From JAYZQT01 sp036136335 (GTDB lineage Bacteria > Pseudomonadota > Alphaproteobacteria > MPNO01 > UBA830): DNA of 64,000 bases. Below are positions 17,794-26,121 of the stretch, in pieces (the first letter of the stretch is position 1; each line of letters starts with the position of its first letter). The translations under genes were made by a program, and so were the position numbers. Where the stretch lies: NCBI GenBank assembly GCA_036136335.1, contig JAYZQT010000039.1, forward strand, positions 1-64,000, in the 5' to 3' direction. Below the pieces are notes generated by a model. That model searched no databases, was not told the DNA's origin, and worked only from the letters and a program-made list of their open reading frames with translations.

Positions 17794-19053
17794 CTACTGT
17801 GAAACGCCGGCGTGCGGTGGAACGATCACAGTGTTCCAGGCATGGGTCTCGATCGCATGGTTATTAGCCGGGTCGCGGACGATATTAAGCGGATCCTTTC
17901 CCTGCTGCATTCGTTCTATCGACAGGTGTAGCAGCTTGCGCAGCATGACTATACCACTGTCGGCGAGAGCCAGGTGCTCGAGCGCGTGAACGGCGATCGG
18001 GCGCTGGCTTTCCTGGGCCTCCATGTCATCGGGGAGACGCTGGCGCTCTGTGAAGGTGCGCTCACCGCGACGAGCGCTGGGCGACGCTCGGTTGAGTGGG
18101 GCCCCTTCGGGACTGGTCGTGTCAGTGCGTGGCCGCCAGTTGGGGTCGGGGGTGCCCTCTCGGATGGGCCAAGCGGCAATTGTGAAGGCTCGTACGTGGC
18201 GGTCGTCGACCGGGACTACCCAAGACACCTCACTGCATCGGTCCATGTTTTTCGGTTGTTCTCCGTTCTCATGAATGTTCGAGACCAAAAAGATGTTGGG
18301 CAGCACGCATTCAGCATAGCGTTCCAGCAAGTTTCCGTTGGGCAGATTGTTGACCAGCCTGTAGCGAACGCCGAGTGAGGTGCGCTCAAAGGAAATGTTG
18401 GGCCGTTCACCATGCATGAGCGCGCCCTCGAATTGGCCAAGTCCGATCTGCTGGTGAAGCACCAGCAAATGCCATGGGTCCACCACGTTCTCAAAATGCT
18501 GCAGCCAGTTGCAGTCGCGCACGAAACCAATTGAGCTGTCATCCCATAGCCGCAACCCGCGTAGCACGACATCGTCTCGGTAGCGGGTATCGATTATGTC
18601 ATAGATTGGGAACACCGGCTGCTTGGCCGGTGGACCCATATAGATAAACACCAAGCCGCCGAATTCGTGCACCGGGTAACCTGGTTGCCACACGTCCATA
18701 CGCTCGGCATAGCCCGGCTGCTCGCACGGCATGTCGATGCACCGACCCTCGGTGTCGTAGAGCCAGCCATGATAGCAGCAGCGAATGCCTTCCGCCTCGA
18801 TCCTGCCGTACTCCAGCGACGAACCGCGGTGGGCGCAGTGCGGATCGAGACAGCCGATACGGCCCATGCCGTCGCGGAACAATACCAGGTCCTCGCACAA
18901 GATGCGGACCTTGCACGGCAAGTCGGTGAGTTCGTCCGACAGACAGACTGGCTGCCAGTAGCGGCGCATCAGCTCGCCCATCGGCGAGCCGGGCTCGACA
19001 TGGGTGAGCTCGGGATCCTCGACTGGGACCTCGTAGCCGTAGCGCGACTTCAT
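17794..19053 (-). CDS. Rieske aromatic ring-hydroxylating oxygenase, alpha subunit (phthalate dioxygenase-like)
   Basis: Large subunit of a Rieske non-heme iron oxygenase (419 aa). The Rieske cluster ligands are Cys73-x-His75 and Cys92-x-x-His95; the mononuclear iron site is visible in the segment FENVVDPWHLLVLHQQ. The C-terminal part resembles phthalate 4,5-dioxygenase and related demethylases. Substrate cannot be told. Its third codon positions are much richer in G and C than neighbouring genes, which suggests recent transfer. No reductase or ferredoxin gene is next to it; it stands alone, with 575 gene-free bases upstream. GGAG lies upstream of the ATG at 19053. Confidence 0.88.
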   Translation of the reverse strand: MKSRYGYEVPVEDPELTHVEPGSPMGELMRRYWQPVCLSDELTDLPCKVRILCEDLVLFRDGMGRIGCLDPHCAHRGSSLEYGRIEAEGIRCCYHGWLYDTEGRCIDMPCEQPGYAERMDVWQPGYPVHEFGGLVFIYMGPPAKQPVFPIYDIIDTRYRDDVVLRGLRLWDDSSIGFVRDCNWLQHFENVVDPWHLLVLHQQIGLGQFEGALMHGERPNISFERTSLGVRYRLVNNLPNGNLLERYAECVLPNIFLVSNIHENGEQPKNMDRCSEVSWVVPVDDRHVRAFTIAAWPIREGTPDPNWRPRTDTTSPEGAPLNRASPSARRGERTFTERQRLPDDMEAQESQRPIAVHALEHLALADSGIVMLRKLLHLSIERMQQGKDPLNIVRDPANNHAIETHAWNTVIVPPHAGVSQ

Positions 19054-19629
19054 GATAGGGTCTCCTGAACAACAAGTGTTAAAAGCATGCTTCGCTCCTT
19101 GTCACCTTGGATGCCACGCCCGTTATGGCGCCTGGTCAGTATAACCGCCCACTACCGCAGACCAAGGCCGGGTTGTATGTCAGCGTCAAAGTATGATTTG
19201 TATGATGTGAAAATCAAAGATGTGAAGCACGTGGTTCGGGCGGGTCCCTTTTGGCCTCACTCGGATTAGGTCCTGATGGTGGATCAATTAGAGCTTTCAC
19301 AAAGAGCCCCATGGTCAGTGAGCGGGCCGCCTAGGACAGTGTTCCGCGCATACGATACCGGGGACAGTTCATCAGTTTCACTTGCCGCTCAGTGTCTTGC
19401 TCAGCCCGGAAGCTCGCGCGCATGTTGCGTCATCTATGGCCCAAGAGCCCCTACTCCGCATCGGCAACTTCTCGAAATGAGGTAAAACCGAGTATCAAAA
19501 CGAACGACAAAGATATTTTCTGCATAACTCGCTCCCAATAGATATTGGCATCCAATCGTAATCCATAAATGTAATAAAGTTGATCCTTTTCGCGGTCCGA
19601 GCCTATCCTGCTCCCTTGGGAGTGGAAAC
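19054..19629. other. Gene-free stretch between Rieske gene and small lipoprotein
   Basis: No convincing gene; the 69-codon frame at 19276-19485 lacks a ribosome site and has arbitrary composition. The stretch must hold the promoters of the leftward oxygenase and the rightward lipoprotein. An imperfect palindrome CCAATA-GA-TATTGG lies at 19535-19548, about 90 bases before the lipoprotein start, and may be an operator. Confidence 0.4.
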
Positions 19630-19869
19630 ATGATCAAATGGATACTGCCAGTTGCACTGGTCGCCATGATGATGGGGGGGAGTAGCGGTTGCAGTAACTT
19701 TTTCGCTGTAAAGAGCGCATTGGATGTCGGTGGGCTCATCATCAAGGGCACGAAAGGGGACCGGCGTGTGCCAACTTTGGTTGTGCCCTCGGAGGCAACG
19801 CAGGAAGAGAGGGACCAACTGATGCAGGAATATCTCCAGAAGGTGGATGAATGCGATGACTGCTTTTGA
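19630..19869 (+). CDS. Small putative lipoprotein
   Basis: A 79-aa protein with a clear type II signal peptide: MIKW, a hydrophobic core (ILPVALVAMMMGG) and a lipobox-like SSGC ending near residue 21. The remaining 58 residues are polar and end in a cysteine-containing acidic tail (DECDDCF). GGGAG lies seven bases before the ATG. I do not recognise the family. The next small ORF overlaps its last 23 bases, suggesting a two-gene unit. The SSGC box is not ideal, since position -3 is usually Leu. Confidence 0.6.
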   Translation: MIKWILPVALVAMMMGGSSGCSNFFAVKSALDVGGLIIKGTKGDRRVPTLVVPSEATQEERDQLMQEYLQKVDECDDCF

Positions 19870-20038
19870 CAGAGATATAGAGTGGAAAGAGGTCCCCGAA
19901 AAGGTGCGGCAAGAAGAACTGGCCCCGCCGATGTCGATCGCCGAGCATTACTTGAAGGTGGCGGGACACCATCCCTCAAGTCCAGAGTGGATCCGCGATC
20001 CAATTCTGTACCTGGACCCTATGGATCCACGTAAATGA
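19847..20038 (+). CDS. Small hypothetical protein
   Basis: A 63-aa soluble, charged protein beginning MNAMTAFDRDIEWKEV and ending in a Pro/Asp-rich tail. It overlaps the lipoprotein gene by 23 bases in another frame, and AAGGTGG lies about five bases before the ATG. A strong hairpin follows ten bases after the stop, which supports it as the end of a transcript. No family recognised. An internal ATG at 19856 is also possible. Confidence 0.5.
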   Translation: MNAMTAFDRDIEWKEVPEKVRQEELAPPMSIAEHYLKVAGHHPSSPEWIRDPILYLDPMDPRK

Positions 20039-20228
20039 TCAGACCTGGATTCCGCCGCTCGAACTCGCGGCGGAATTTCTCACATACCTCTACTCGCTCG
20101 GTCCAGAAAGCCGTCGCCGCTTCCTCAGCGGACAGCTTGACCCGCTTGAGAAGTGGATCAATTTGCTCAGAGCCGTGGTCAGGGTTTTGCCCTGGTCCTG
20201 CGACTTGGGTCCTTTTATCGGAAGTCAT
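20019..20228 (-). CDS. Questionable small ORF
   Basis: A 69-codon minus-strand frame whose second half is protein-like: LSAEEAATAFWTERVEV followed by CEKFRREFERRNPG. Against it: the perfect hairpin at 20049-20076 lies inside it, it overlaps the end of the plus-strand ORF, and the ribosome site is weak (AGGG about ten bases upstream). No family recognised. Confidence 0.25.
   Translation of the reverse strand: MTSDKRTQVAGPGQNPDHGSEQIDPLLKRVKLSAEEAATAFWTERVEVCEKFRREFERRNPGLIIYVDP
20049..20080 (+). terminator. Strong hairpin, probable terminator of the lipoprotein unit
   Basis: ATTCCGCCGC (20049-20058), loop TCGAACTC, GCGGCGGAAT (20067-20076) form a perfect 10-bp G+C-rich stem followed by TTCT. 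The T-run is short, so termination may be incomplete. Its position, ten bases behind a plus-strand stop codon, fits a terminator. Confidence 0.55.
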
Positions 20229-20394
20229 GACGATGGAACCCTAACAGCTCTCCTGGCGAATTGAACTAACGGACGACGGACCAGGCCCATGTGGAGAGGG
20301 TCAGGGCCATAAATGCCGAGATCAGGCGGATTAAGTTTGAGTTGAAAAGCGGTGGGTTTATTCTCTGACGGGTATTTTATAGGTTCATACCAGG

Positions 20395-20565
20395 ATGCTC
20401 AAAAAATACTCCACCAAAGATATGCGTCAGCTTGCTTCGAAGTATGGTGGCCAGTGCTTGTCCGCAGGGTACATCTACAGCAAAACCCCTTTGATTTTGC
20501 ATTGTACAGACGGTCACCGTCCCTTTGGGGTAACATTCAACAATCTCGACGAGACCGTGGAGTAG
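20395..20565 (+). CDS. 56-aa zinc-ribbon-like fragment
   Basis: A short frame (56 aa) with the pattern KYGGQCLSAGYIYSKTPL, then HCTDGHRPF and TFNNL. From memory this matches the treble-clef/zinc-ribbon unit 'GGxCLSxxYxxxxTxLxWxCxxGHxW' seen in endonuclease-like and phage-associated proteins, where several units usually occur and a second Cys pair follows. Here there is one unit and the closing CxxC is missing, so it is probably a remnant. Its TAG ends at 20565, right before the GTG starts of the DMT permease. Confidence 0.45.
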   Translation: MLKKYSTKDMRQLASKYGGQCLSAGYIYSKTPLILHCTDGHRPFGVTFNNLDETVE

Positions 20566-20567
20566 TG

Positions 20568-21500
20568 GTGCGCGGCCAGGTCACATCCCGCAAGGCGCTG
20601 CCCTTTGTGGGGGTCGTCCTGGTTCTTCTGGTGGGCCTCGCCTGGGGCTTCAACTGGCCGGCCATCAAGATCGCAGTGACCGAAATCTCGCCCTGGACTT
20701 ACCGCGCGGTGTCTCTAGTGATCGCCGCGCTCGGTATGCTCAGTCTTGCACACGCGCGCGTCGGGCGTCTGAGACTGCCGCGCCGTGAAATCGTTCCGAT
20801 CGCGGTCCTGGCGCTGCTCAACGTCACCGGTTTCCAGATGTTGGTCGCCTTCGGGCTCAGCATGATGGAGGCGACGCGCGGCGTGATCCTCGGCCATACC
20901 CAGTCCTTGTGGGTGGTCCTGCTGGGTGCGTTCATCCTGCGCGAGACGGTGTCCGGCGCGCAACTCTGGGGGCTCTTACTCGGACTTGCGGCCATGGCGC
21001 TGGTGATTGCGCCCGAGGCGCGCATGCTCGGCTCCGCCCCCGTGGGCGCCTTCCTAGTGGTCGCCGCGGCCGTTTCGTGGGGGCTCGGCACGGTGCTGTT
21101 CAAGCGTTTCGACCTGTCCTTGACTTCGATCGAGCTGACCGCATGGCAGCTTGTGTTCGGGGGCATACCGATCGCGCTGTGCGCACTGATTTTGGATCCT
21201 TTGCCCGATGTGTCAGCGTTGAGCACCCGGACCATCATCGCGGTGCTCTATACGGCGTTCATCGCGCAATGGTTTGGGCAGTGGGCGTGGTTTCGCAGCT
21301 TGCAACTGCTGCCCGCCAACGTCGCCGCGATCGGTTCGCTTAGCATTCCAATCGTCGGGCTATACGCCAGCGCGTTGTTACTGGAGGAATCAATCACCTG
21401 GATCGAACTGCTGGCGCTGGCGATGGTGCTGGTGGCGCTGGGCCTGGTGCTGATCGGCCCTGACGGCCTGTACGCGCTAAAACGCCGCCACCACAAATAA
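20568..21500 (+). CDS. DMT-superfamily (EamA) permease, G+C-rich
   Basis: Ten-span drug/metabolite exporter of the EamA type (310 aa from GTG 20568). Two EamA repeats are visible; the first starts with GLAWGFNWPAIKIAV and the second near VSWGLGTVLFKRFD. The frame is open from 20352, but GGAG (20559-20562) lies five bases before the GTG and the upstream codons overlap the zinc-ribbon-like frame and are not membrane-like. Codon third positions are strongly G/C-rich, as in the Rieske gene at 17794 and unlike the flanking genes, which points to separate acquisition. Substrate unknown. Confidence 0.85.
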   Translation: MRGQVTSRKALPFVGVVLVLLVGLAWGFNWPAIKIAVTEISPWTYRAVSLVIAALGMLSLAHARVGRLRLPRREIVPIAVLALLNVTGFQMLVAFGLSMMEATRGVILGHTQSLWVVLLGAFILRETVSGAQLWGLLLGLAAMALVIAPEARMLGSAPVGAFLVVAAAVSWGLGTVLFKRFDLSLTSIELTAWQLVFGGIPIALCALILDPLPDVSALSTRTIIAVLYTAFIAQWFGQWAWFRSLQLLPANVAAIGSLSIPIVGLYASALLLEESITWIELLALAMVLVALGLVLIGPDGLYALKRRHHK

Positions 21501-21613
21501 AAGAGGAATTTTTACCGTTTATTGCATCCCGAAGATTTGAAGAAATTGCGGCCCCGACAAATACCTCTGAAACACAGGCGTAAAAAGCCTGAGCCAGGGA
21601 GGAGGTAACTGTC

Positions 21614-21667
21614 ATGCCGCGCTCAAAGAACAGGGTTGTGGGTCCTTTAACTCCTCAATCGGCATAG
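21614..21667 (+). CDS. 17-codon ORF with a very strong ribosome site (possible broken gene start)
   Basis: The short frame MPRSKNRVVGPLTPQSA is preceded by AGGGAGGAGGT (21595-21605) eight bases before the ATG, one of the best ribosome sites in the window. A small hairpin CAGGC/GCCTG (21575-21591) lies just upstream. This looks like the intact 5' end of a gene whose body has been lost, or a leader peptide. No family can be assigned from 17 residues. It runs towards the 3' end of the sortase gene. Confidence 0.3.
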   Translation: MPRSKNRVVGPLTPQSA

Positions 21668-21675
21668 AGGTTATT

Positions 21676-22242
21676 TTAAACTGATTTCGCAAATACGACA
21701 TACCTTAATGGACCCCCGGCGGTGACCGCATCAAAAGGGTAGCAGGTGACCAGGATTAAACCATTGCGGAATCGTTGCGGGCTTAATTTCCTTTTCTGAG
21801 AATCAATAATCTCATAACCAACGACTTTAAATTCTCGCCGGCCTGATGACAAAATCAGGAAGATCGGATCGTTAACTGTTAAGTGCTCGAGAAAACGAAA
21901 GTGTGTATCGCGATGCCCGCTGATCACCATTGCTGACCCGTTTATATCTGTGCGCTCATTAACGCCCGGGGCAAACGCCAAACTACGACCGCTATCACCG
22001 GCGAGTACAATCTGTTTCAGCCCAAGCCTCGGCACTTGAATTTGTGCGACAGTGTGATGATCGGCCCATGGCCAGGGCTTTCGATTTTTCCCTGTCTGTT
22101 GGTAATGATTCCAACTGCTTTCAAGCAGGTATTGAGCGAGTTGCGCCTTCACTGGTACCCACAAACTAATGAGTGAGATAATCAAACCCACAGCACCTAT
22201 AAGAGCGAATAGGCACGCCGCTTTGGGATGCTTTACGTTCAC
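21676..22242 (-). CDS. Class GN (marine proteobacterial) sortase
   Basis: Cysteine transpeptidase that would anchor a partner protein in the Gram-negative envelope. The 188-aa protein has an N-terminal membrane segment (about residues 10-30) and the sortase beta-barrel with catalytic His110 (ISGHRDTHF), Cys167 (LILVTCYPF) and Arg180 (GGPLRYVV). Its ATG overlaps the stop of the VIT/VWA gene (ATGA), so the two are translationally coupled. In known systems of this type the adjacent VIT/VWA protein is the dedicated, often the only, substrate. The two-component and OmpA-like genes that sometimes accompany it are not in this window. Confidence 0.9.
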   Translation of the reverse strand: MNVKHPKAACLFALIGAVGLIISLISLWVPVKAQLAQYLLESSWNHYQQTGKNRKPWPWADHHTVAQIQVPRLGLKQIVLAGDSGRSLAFAPGVNERTDINGSAMVISGHRDTHFRFLEHLTVNDPIFLILSSGRREFKVVGYEIIDSQKRKLSPQRFRNGLILVTCYPFDAVTAGGPLRYVVFAKSV

Positions 22243-24320
22243 CCGTCGACACTTCGACGGGTGAGTAAGAGCATCAGAAGGGAAATGGCGAGTATTAAAA
22301 TTAAAAGCCCTGCCACAAGGCCCTGCTTATAACCATCTGCAGTTTTGGCAAAACTCAAGACCATCCCTGAATTCTCGGTCGAAAGTGCCAGTAGCGTTTT
22401 ATATTTAGTCACCTTGAGCTTCAGTCCATCTGGCTTCTGGCTTGGTATCGGCTGTGAGTCCAGTGAGACATTCATAGGCCGTGACGGTGTCTTGTCCACG
22501 CCTACCAAACTCGTGTATGGAGTTACCAAATGATACTCTAGGCCAAGCTCTTTGATTTTTGTCTTTGCGAGGTCGGCCGATACCCCATGCAGGTAGCTAC
22601 GCTGCCACTCATCTATGGACCGCTTTGCCCAATCTATAGCGATGCCGGCTTCATCTATTGAGGCCTCTACATTAACTACCTTTTGCCATTCCACATGACC
22701 CAGGCGACCCGTGACTAAGATTTTGGCGGACGGTTTCTCCAGGCGTATAGAGAAAACCAGTGGCTCACCTGCATACAAATCAGGAATTGTTTTTGGTAGA
22801 ACATCGGTGATGCCCGCACCTGATATTTGAATGTTAGCCAGCACGGGCTTCCTTATCTTTTTAAAGAGCGCGGTAATGGTCGCCTTGGTATCCGAATTGC
22901 TGTCCGCAAATGTATACGTGCCTCGACCTGCTGTTGCTGCTTCTTTCATGAAGTAGCTGTTGGGAGCATGGCCAATGCCGACGGTAAATAAACGAGAGTG
23001 TCGGAGGTTGTCGTGAATAAAGTTAAATAACGCCGGCTCGTTACTAACTGCTCCATCGGTGATAAAAATTACCTGGCGAATTCTCGACGACCGGTTTGTA
23101 TTTTGTTTTAGAGCCAGTTCCAAAGCAGACTGCATATTGGTTCCTCCGTCTGCAGAGAGACTTCGAATATAGCGGTGCGCAGCAATACGACTGCGGTAAC
23201 GAAATTCGACAGCCTTGGGAAATAGCGCACTGGCTGTGCTGTCGAATTGAATGATGTTGAAGGTATCACCTGGCGTCAGGCCATTAACGCCCGCATGTAA
23301 GGCCTGTTTGGCCTCTTCAATTGAATCGCCATGCATTGAGCCCGACGTATCGACCACAAAAATTACCTCGCGTGAGAATATTTTTTCCATCGGGATGTCG
23401 GGGGGAGTAAGTGTGACTAATCCAAAGTGGCCTTTAGGATGTTTTTCACTGAAAAAGGCTGCTTTCGGGGCGGTCGATGAAGTCGGCGCCCAATGAAGTA
23501 TAAAGTCCCTTGACGCTATGAAGCGCGAACCTTGGCCGACGCGAAGCTTTATTTTTTTGTTGTCGCGGGAAGTAACATTGATTGGGTGAGATGGACTCTC
23601 CAGGGTACCTATCTCAAATCCCGGGGCTAAAGAGATTGAAATTTGGGTTTGTGGCCTTGCAACTCCCTCGATATCGAGAACTTGGGGGCGTTCATCTGGC
23701 AATATCTGCCAACCCTTTGTTAGGTCTGTTTTTTCTGAGACTTGCTGAGTAGCGGGCAAAAAACGTGGCGTTATTGCGAGTGGGAACCGAAGCCCAAAAT
23801 GTTTGTTTCGCCAGACGAGGCTTTGTTGGTATTCGATCTTGACTGTGATCTGTCCTCGAGGAGGTATATTGGCGACCGATGTATGAAACAGGTTTGGTCG
23901 GTCCTGTTCGATAAGGGCCGCTTTGTAACCTCCTTCTTTGGCTTTCTCGTATATTTTCCTGGCTTTTTTCTTTTCTTTGATTTCGCCGTCTATAAGACGA
24001 TCCCCAATCAATATCCGCATACGGTCTACCGCCGCATTTTCTGGCAAAGGAAAGAGGTAAAGGGCCTCGATCCATTGATCGCTGTCGTTCTCAAATTTCT
24101 GCTGAATAGTCGTACGGGCTATAGGTCCAGTAACTTTGATGGTGACATCAGTTGAAACCAAGGGCATGGCGAGCACGAGCCCGTTGGCACCCTCGGCAAC
24201 CAAAGAACCGCGATGCACATCAATCTTCGGTATGGCAACTACAATCGAGGGAAACCCGACAAATAAAAGAACAAGTGTCAGGCAGGAGAGACAATCTCGT
24301 TGTTGGAGGATGTTCCGCAT
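22239..24320 (-). CDS. VIT- and VWA-domain sortase target protein
   Basis: Secreted substrate of the adjacent sortase, resembling the 'marine proteobacterial sortase target' family. From ATG 24320 (693 aa) it has a signal peptide (about residues 1-30, ending near VVAIPK), a VIT domain (about 56-170), and a VWA domain (about 318-505) with an intact metal site DTSGSM (Asp324), GGTNMQ and FITDGA. The C-terminus has a membrane helix at about 667-687 and the basic tail TRRSVDG. Where relatives carry LPxTG-like motifs I see only FAKTAD (about 657-662), so the sorting signal is degenerate. An upstream start at 24428 would bury the signal peptide. Confidence 0.88.
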   Translation of the reverse strand: MRNILQQRDCLSCLTLVLLFVGFPSIVVAIPKIDVHRGSLVAEGANGLVLAMPLVSTDVTIKVTGPIARTTIQQKFENDSDQWIEALYLFPLPENAAVDRMRILIGDRLIDGEIKEKKKARKIYEKAKEGGYKAALIEQDRPNLFHTSVANIPPRGQITVKIEYQQSLVWRNKHFGLRFPLAITPRFLPATQQVSEKTDLTKGWQILPDERPQVLDIEGVARPQTQISISLAPGFEIGTLESPSHPINVTSRDNKKIKLRVGQGSRFIASRDFILHWAPTSSTAPKAAFFSEKHPKGHFGLVTLTPPDIPMEKIFSREVIFVVDTSGSMHGDSIEEAKQALHAGVNGLTPGDTFNIIQFDSTASALFPKAVEFRYRSRIAAHRYIRSLSADGGTNMQSALELALKQNTNRSSRIRQVIFITDGAVSNEPALFNFIHDNLRHSRLFTVGIGHAPNSYFMKEAATAGRGTYTFADSNSDTKATITALFKKIRKPVLANIQISGAGITDVLPKTIPDLYAGEPLVFSIRLEKPSAKILVTGRLGHVEWQKVVNVEASIDEAGIAIDWAKRSIDEWQRSYLHGVSADLAKTKIKELGLEYHLVTPYTSLVGVDKTPSRPMNVSLDSQPIPSQKPDGLKLKVTKYKTLLALSTENSGMVLSFAKTADGYKQGLVAGLLILILAISLLMLLLTRRSVDG

Positions 24321-24708
24321 TTTTCTGCCATATGGTGAAAAGTTAAAACATACGAATGGCTTTTGTTTAGTGAGGCTTTGAGGCTTTAATGTGCTGGAAA
24401 GATGGAGATTGCAGGGCACGTAAAGCAATGCATCTCGGATCTATCTATCTGCCTGGGATGCAGGGAAGCGATCCTGATACCGATTGTTGGATGTAACAAA
24501 TCCCTGTTTATGTCAAAATAACAGCCAGTTATATGACCCACGAACCGACATCCACCGCTCGTGCAAGACGCCTCCGCGCCCAATTGTTAATACGGTTATA
24601 GATCGAATACGCTGACATCCATACTCTCAATGCCGGCCAGCCATTTAAATTCTGATGTCTGGAAAAGGGCTGGAATTAAAGTCTTATCTAAACCAGAGGA
24701 GGTCGTTG
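24321..24708. other. Gene-free divergent stretch between VIT/VWA gene and LLM oxidoreductase
   Basis: No supported gene. On the minus strand a TTGACA hexamer (complement of 24511-24516) lies about 190 bases before the VIT/VWA start; no good -10 follows. Near the LLM gene AATACGG (around 24590) resembles half of the palindromic core seen at 29681 and 46910, but it is not symmetric here. Confidence 0.35.
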
Positions 24709-26040
24709 ATGAAACTAGGTCTTTTCATGCTGGGTGGGGGACACCACATTGCGGCGTGGCGCGACCCATCGGTGAAAAATGGTGCCGTACTTGATGTTGA
24801 GCACTATACGGAGATAGCCAGAACAGGCGAACGCGGCCGCTTCGATTTTCTTTTTACAGCAGATACTAACGCCATTTTTTATGGCGATGATCTTCAAAAG
24901 CTCAGTCGCACCTCTGATGCCCTGCGGCTCGAACCCCTGACGCTGCTGTCATCACTCGCCATGGTGACAAAGCATATTGGATTAATATGTACGGCAACCA
25001 CAACTTACCTCGACCCCTTTCATGTTGCCCGCCAGTTTGCTTCGCTTGACCAAATAAGCGGGGGTCGTGCGGGCTGGAACCTCGTTACTTCTTCCGCGCC
25101 AGCTGAAGCGGCGAATTTCAGTCATGAAACCCACCCGGACTATCTGTACCGTTATGAAAGGGCAGCCGAATTCGCCCAAGTTGTTCTTGGGCTTTGGGAC
25201 AGCTGGGAAGATAATGCGGTCATTGAAAATCGCGCTACGGGGACTTTCTATGACCCGGAAAAATTGCATCGCCTGAACCACAAGGGCAAACATTTTTCAG
25301 TCCGTGGTCCGCTGACAATTGAAAGGTCCCCTCAGGGGCGCCCGGTAATAGTTCAGGCTGGGCAATCGGAGCGGGGTCGGGCCCTAGCAGCCGAAACCGC
25401 GGAAGTAGTTTTCACGGTTCAGCAGAATTTTGATGATGCCCGAGCATTTTATTCGGATATCAAGGCTCGGGCAGCAGCATTCGGGCGTGGTCCCGGTGAA
25501 ATTTTGGTAATGCCAGGCCTTTTGCCGGTTATCGGCAAAACACGAACGGAGGCGGAAGGCAAGCTCCGGAAGATCAATGAGCTGATACATCCTGAACTTG
25601 GTATCGACCGTCTCTCCAACATGCTTGGTATTGACCTGTCTAGCCATCCTCTGGATGGACCCTTGCCGCCAGTTCCACTAGCAATAGAGCAACAAGGGCG
25701 TCAAAAGGTAATTGTCGAGGTTGCCCGTCGTCAGAACCTGTCCATTTCCCAGCTGTACCAGGAGGTAACCGGCGTTCGTGGTCACCGTGTGCTCTGCGGA
25801 ACTCCCGGCGAAATCGCTGATTCTATGGAAGAATGGGTCGAGGGTTGCGCGGCTGACGGCTTTAACATCATGTCATTGACCTACCCCGACGGCCTGACTG
25901 AATTTGTTGACGGGGTCATACCAATACTGCAGGACCGTGGCCTTTTCCGCACGGAATATGAAAGCCGGTTGCTGAGGGAAAATCTTGGGCTGCCTATACC
26001 CGGGAACGCCTGGAAGAAAGGCATAACACCTTCAGGATGA
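24709..26040 (+). CDS. LLM-class flavin monooxygenase (NtaA/SnaA/DszA-like)
   Basis: FMNH2-dependent monooxygenase of the bacterial luciferase superfamily (443 aa). The start ATG 24709 follows AGAGGAGG and gives MKLGLFMLGGGHH, the usual N-terminus; the frame is open from 24655 without a ribosome site. Characteristic parts are FDFLFTADTNA, the segment SLDQISGGRAGWNLVTS and the C-terminal CGTPGEIADSMEEW. The subfamily oxidises chelators such as NTA/EDTA, sulfonates or thiophenes; the true substrate cannot be read. It needs a separate flavin reductase, which is not adjacent. Confidence 0.87.
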   Translation: MKLGLFMLGGGHHIAAWRDPSVKNGAVLDVEHYTEIARTGERGRFDFLFTADTNAIFYGDDLQKLSRTSDALRLEPLTLLSSLAMVTKHIGLICTATTTYLDPFHVARQFASLDQISGGRAGWNLVTSSAPAEAANFSHETHPDYLYRYERAAEFAQVVLGLWDSWEDNAVIENRATGTFYDPEKLHRLNHKGKHFSVRGPLTIERSPQGRPVIVQAGQSERGRALAAETAEVVFTVQQNFDDARAFYSDIKARAAAFGRGPGEILVMPGLLPVIGKTRTEAEGKLRKINELIHPELGIDRLSNMLGIDLSSHPLDGPLPPVPLAIEQQGRQKVIVEVARRQNLSISQLYQEVTGVRGHRVLCGTPGEIADSMEEWVEGCAADGFNIMSLTYPDGLTEFVDGVIPILQDRGLFRTEYESRLLRENLGLPIPGNAWKKGITPSG

Positions 26041-26121
26041 CCCCAGCGTTCAGCCCTTGCAAGTATCTGGTCCGCAATGTTCTAGCCGCAATCCATAACC
26101 ACCAATAATCTTCCAAATACC

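Noticed and set aside
19351..19385. ACCGGGGACAGTT-like stretch resembling ends of REP-associated transposase elements
   Set aside because: Only a short chance-level match, with no partner copy or transposase nearby.
19276..19485. 69-codon frame in the gap before the lipoprotein
   Set aside because: No ribosome site, arbitrary composition and no family resemblance.
20352..20567. N-terminal extension of the G+C-rich permease
   Set aside because: No ribosome site for the ATG at 20352, non-membrane composition, and the other frame holds the zinc-ribbon-like ORF; GTG 20568 has GGAG in place.
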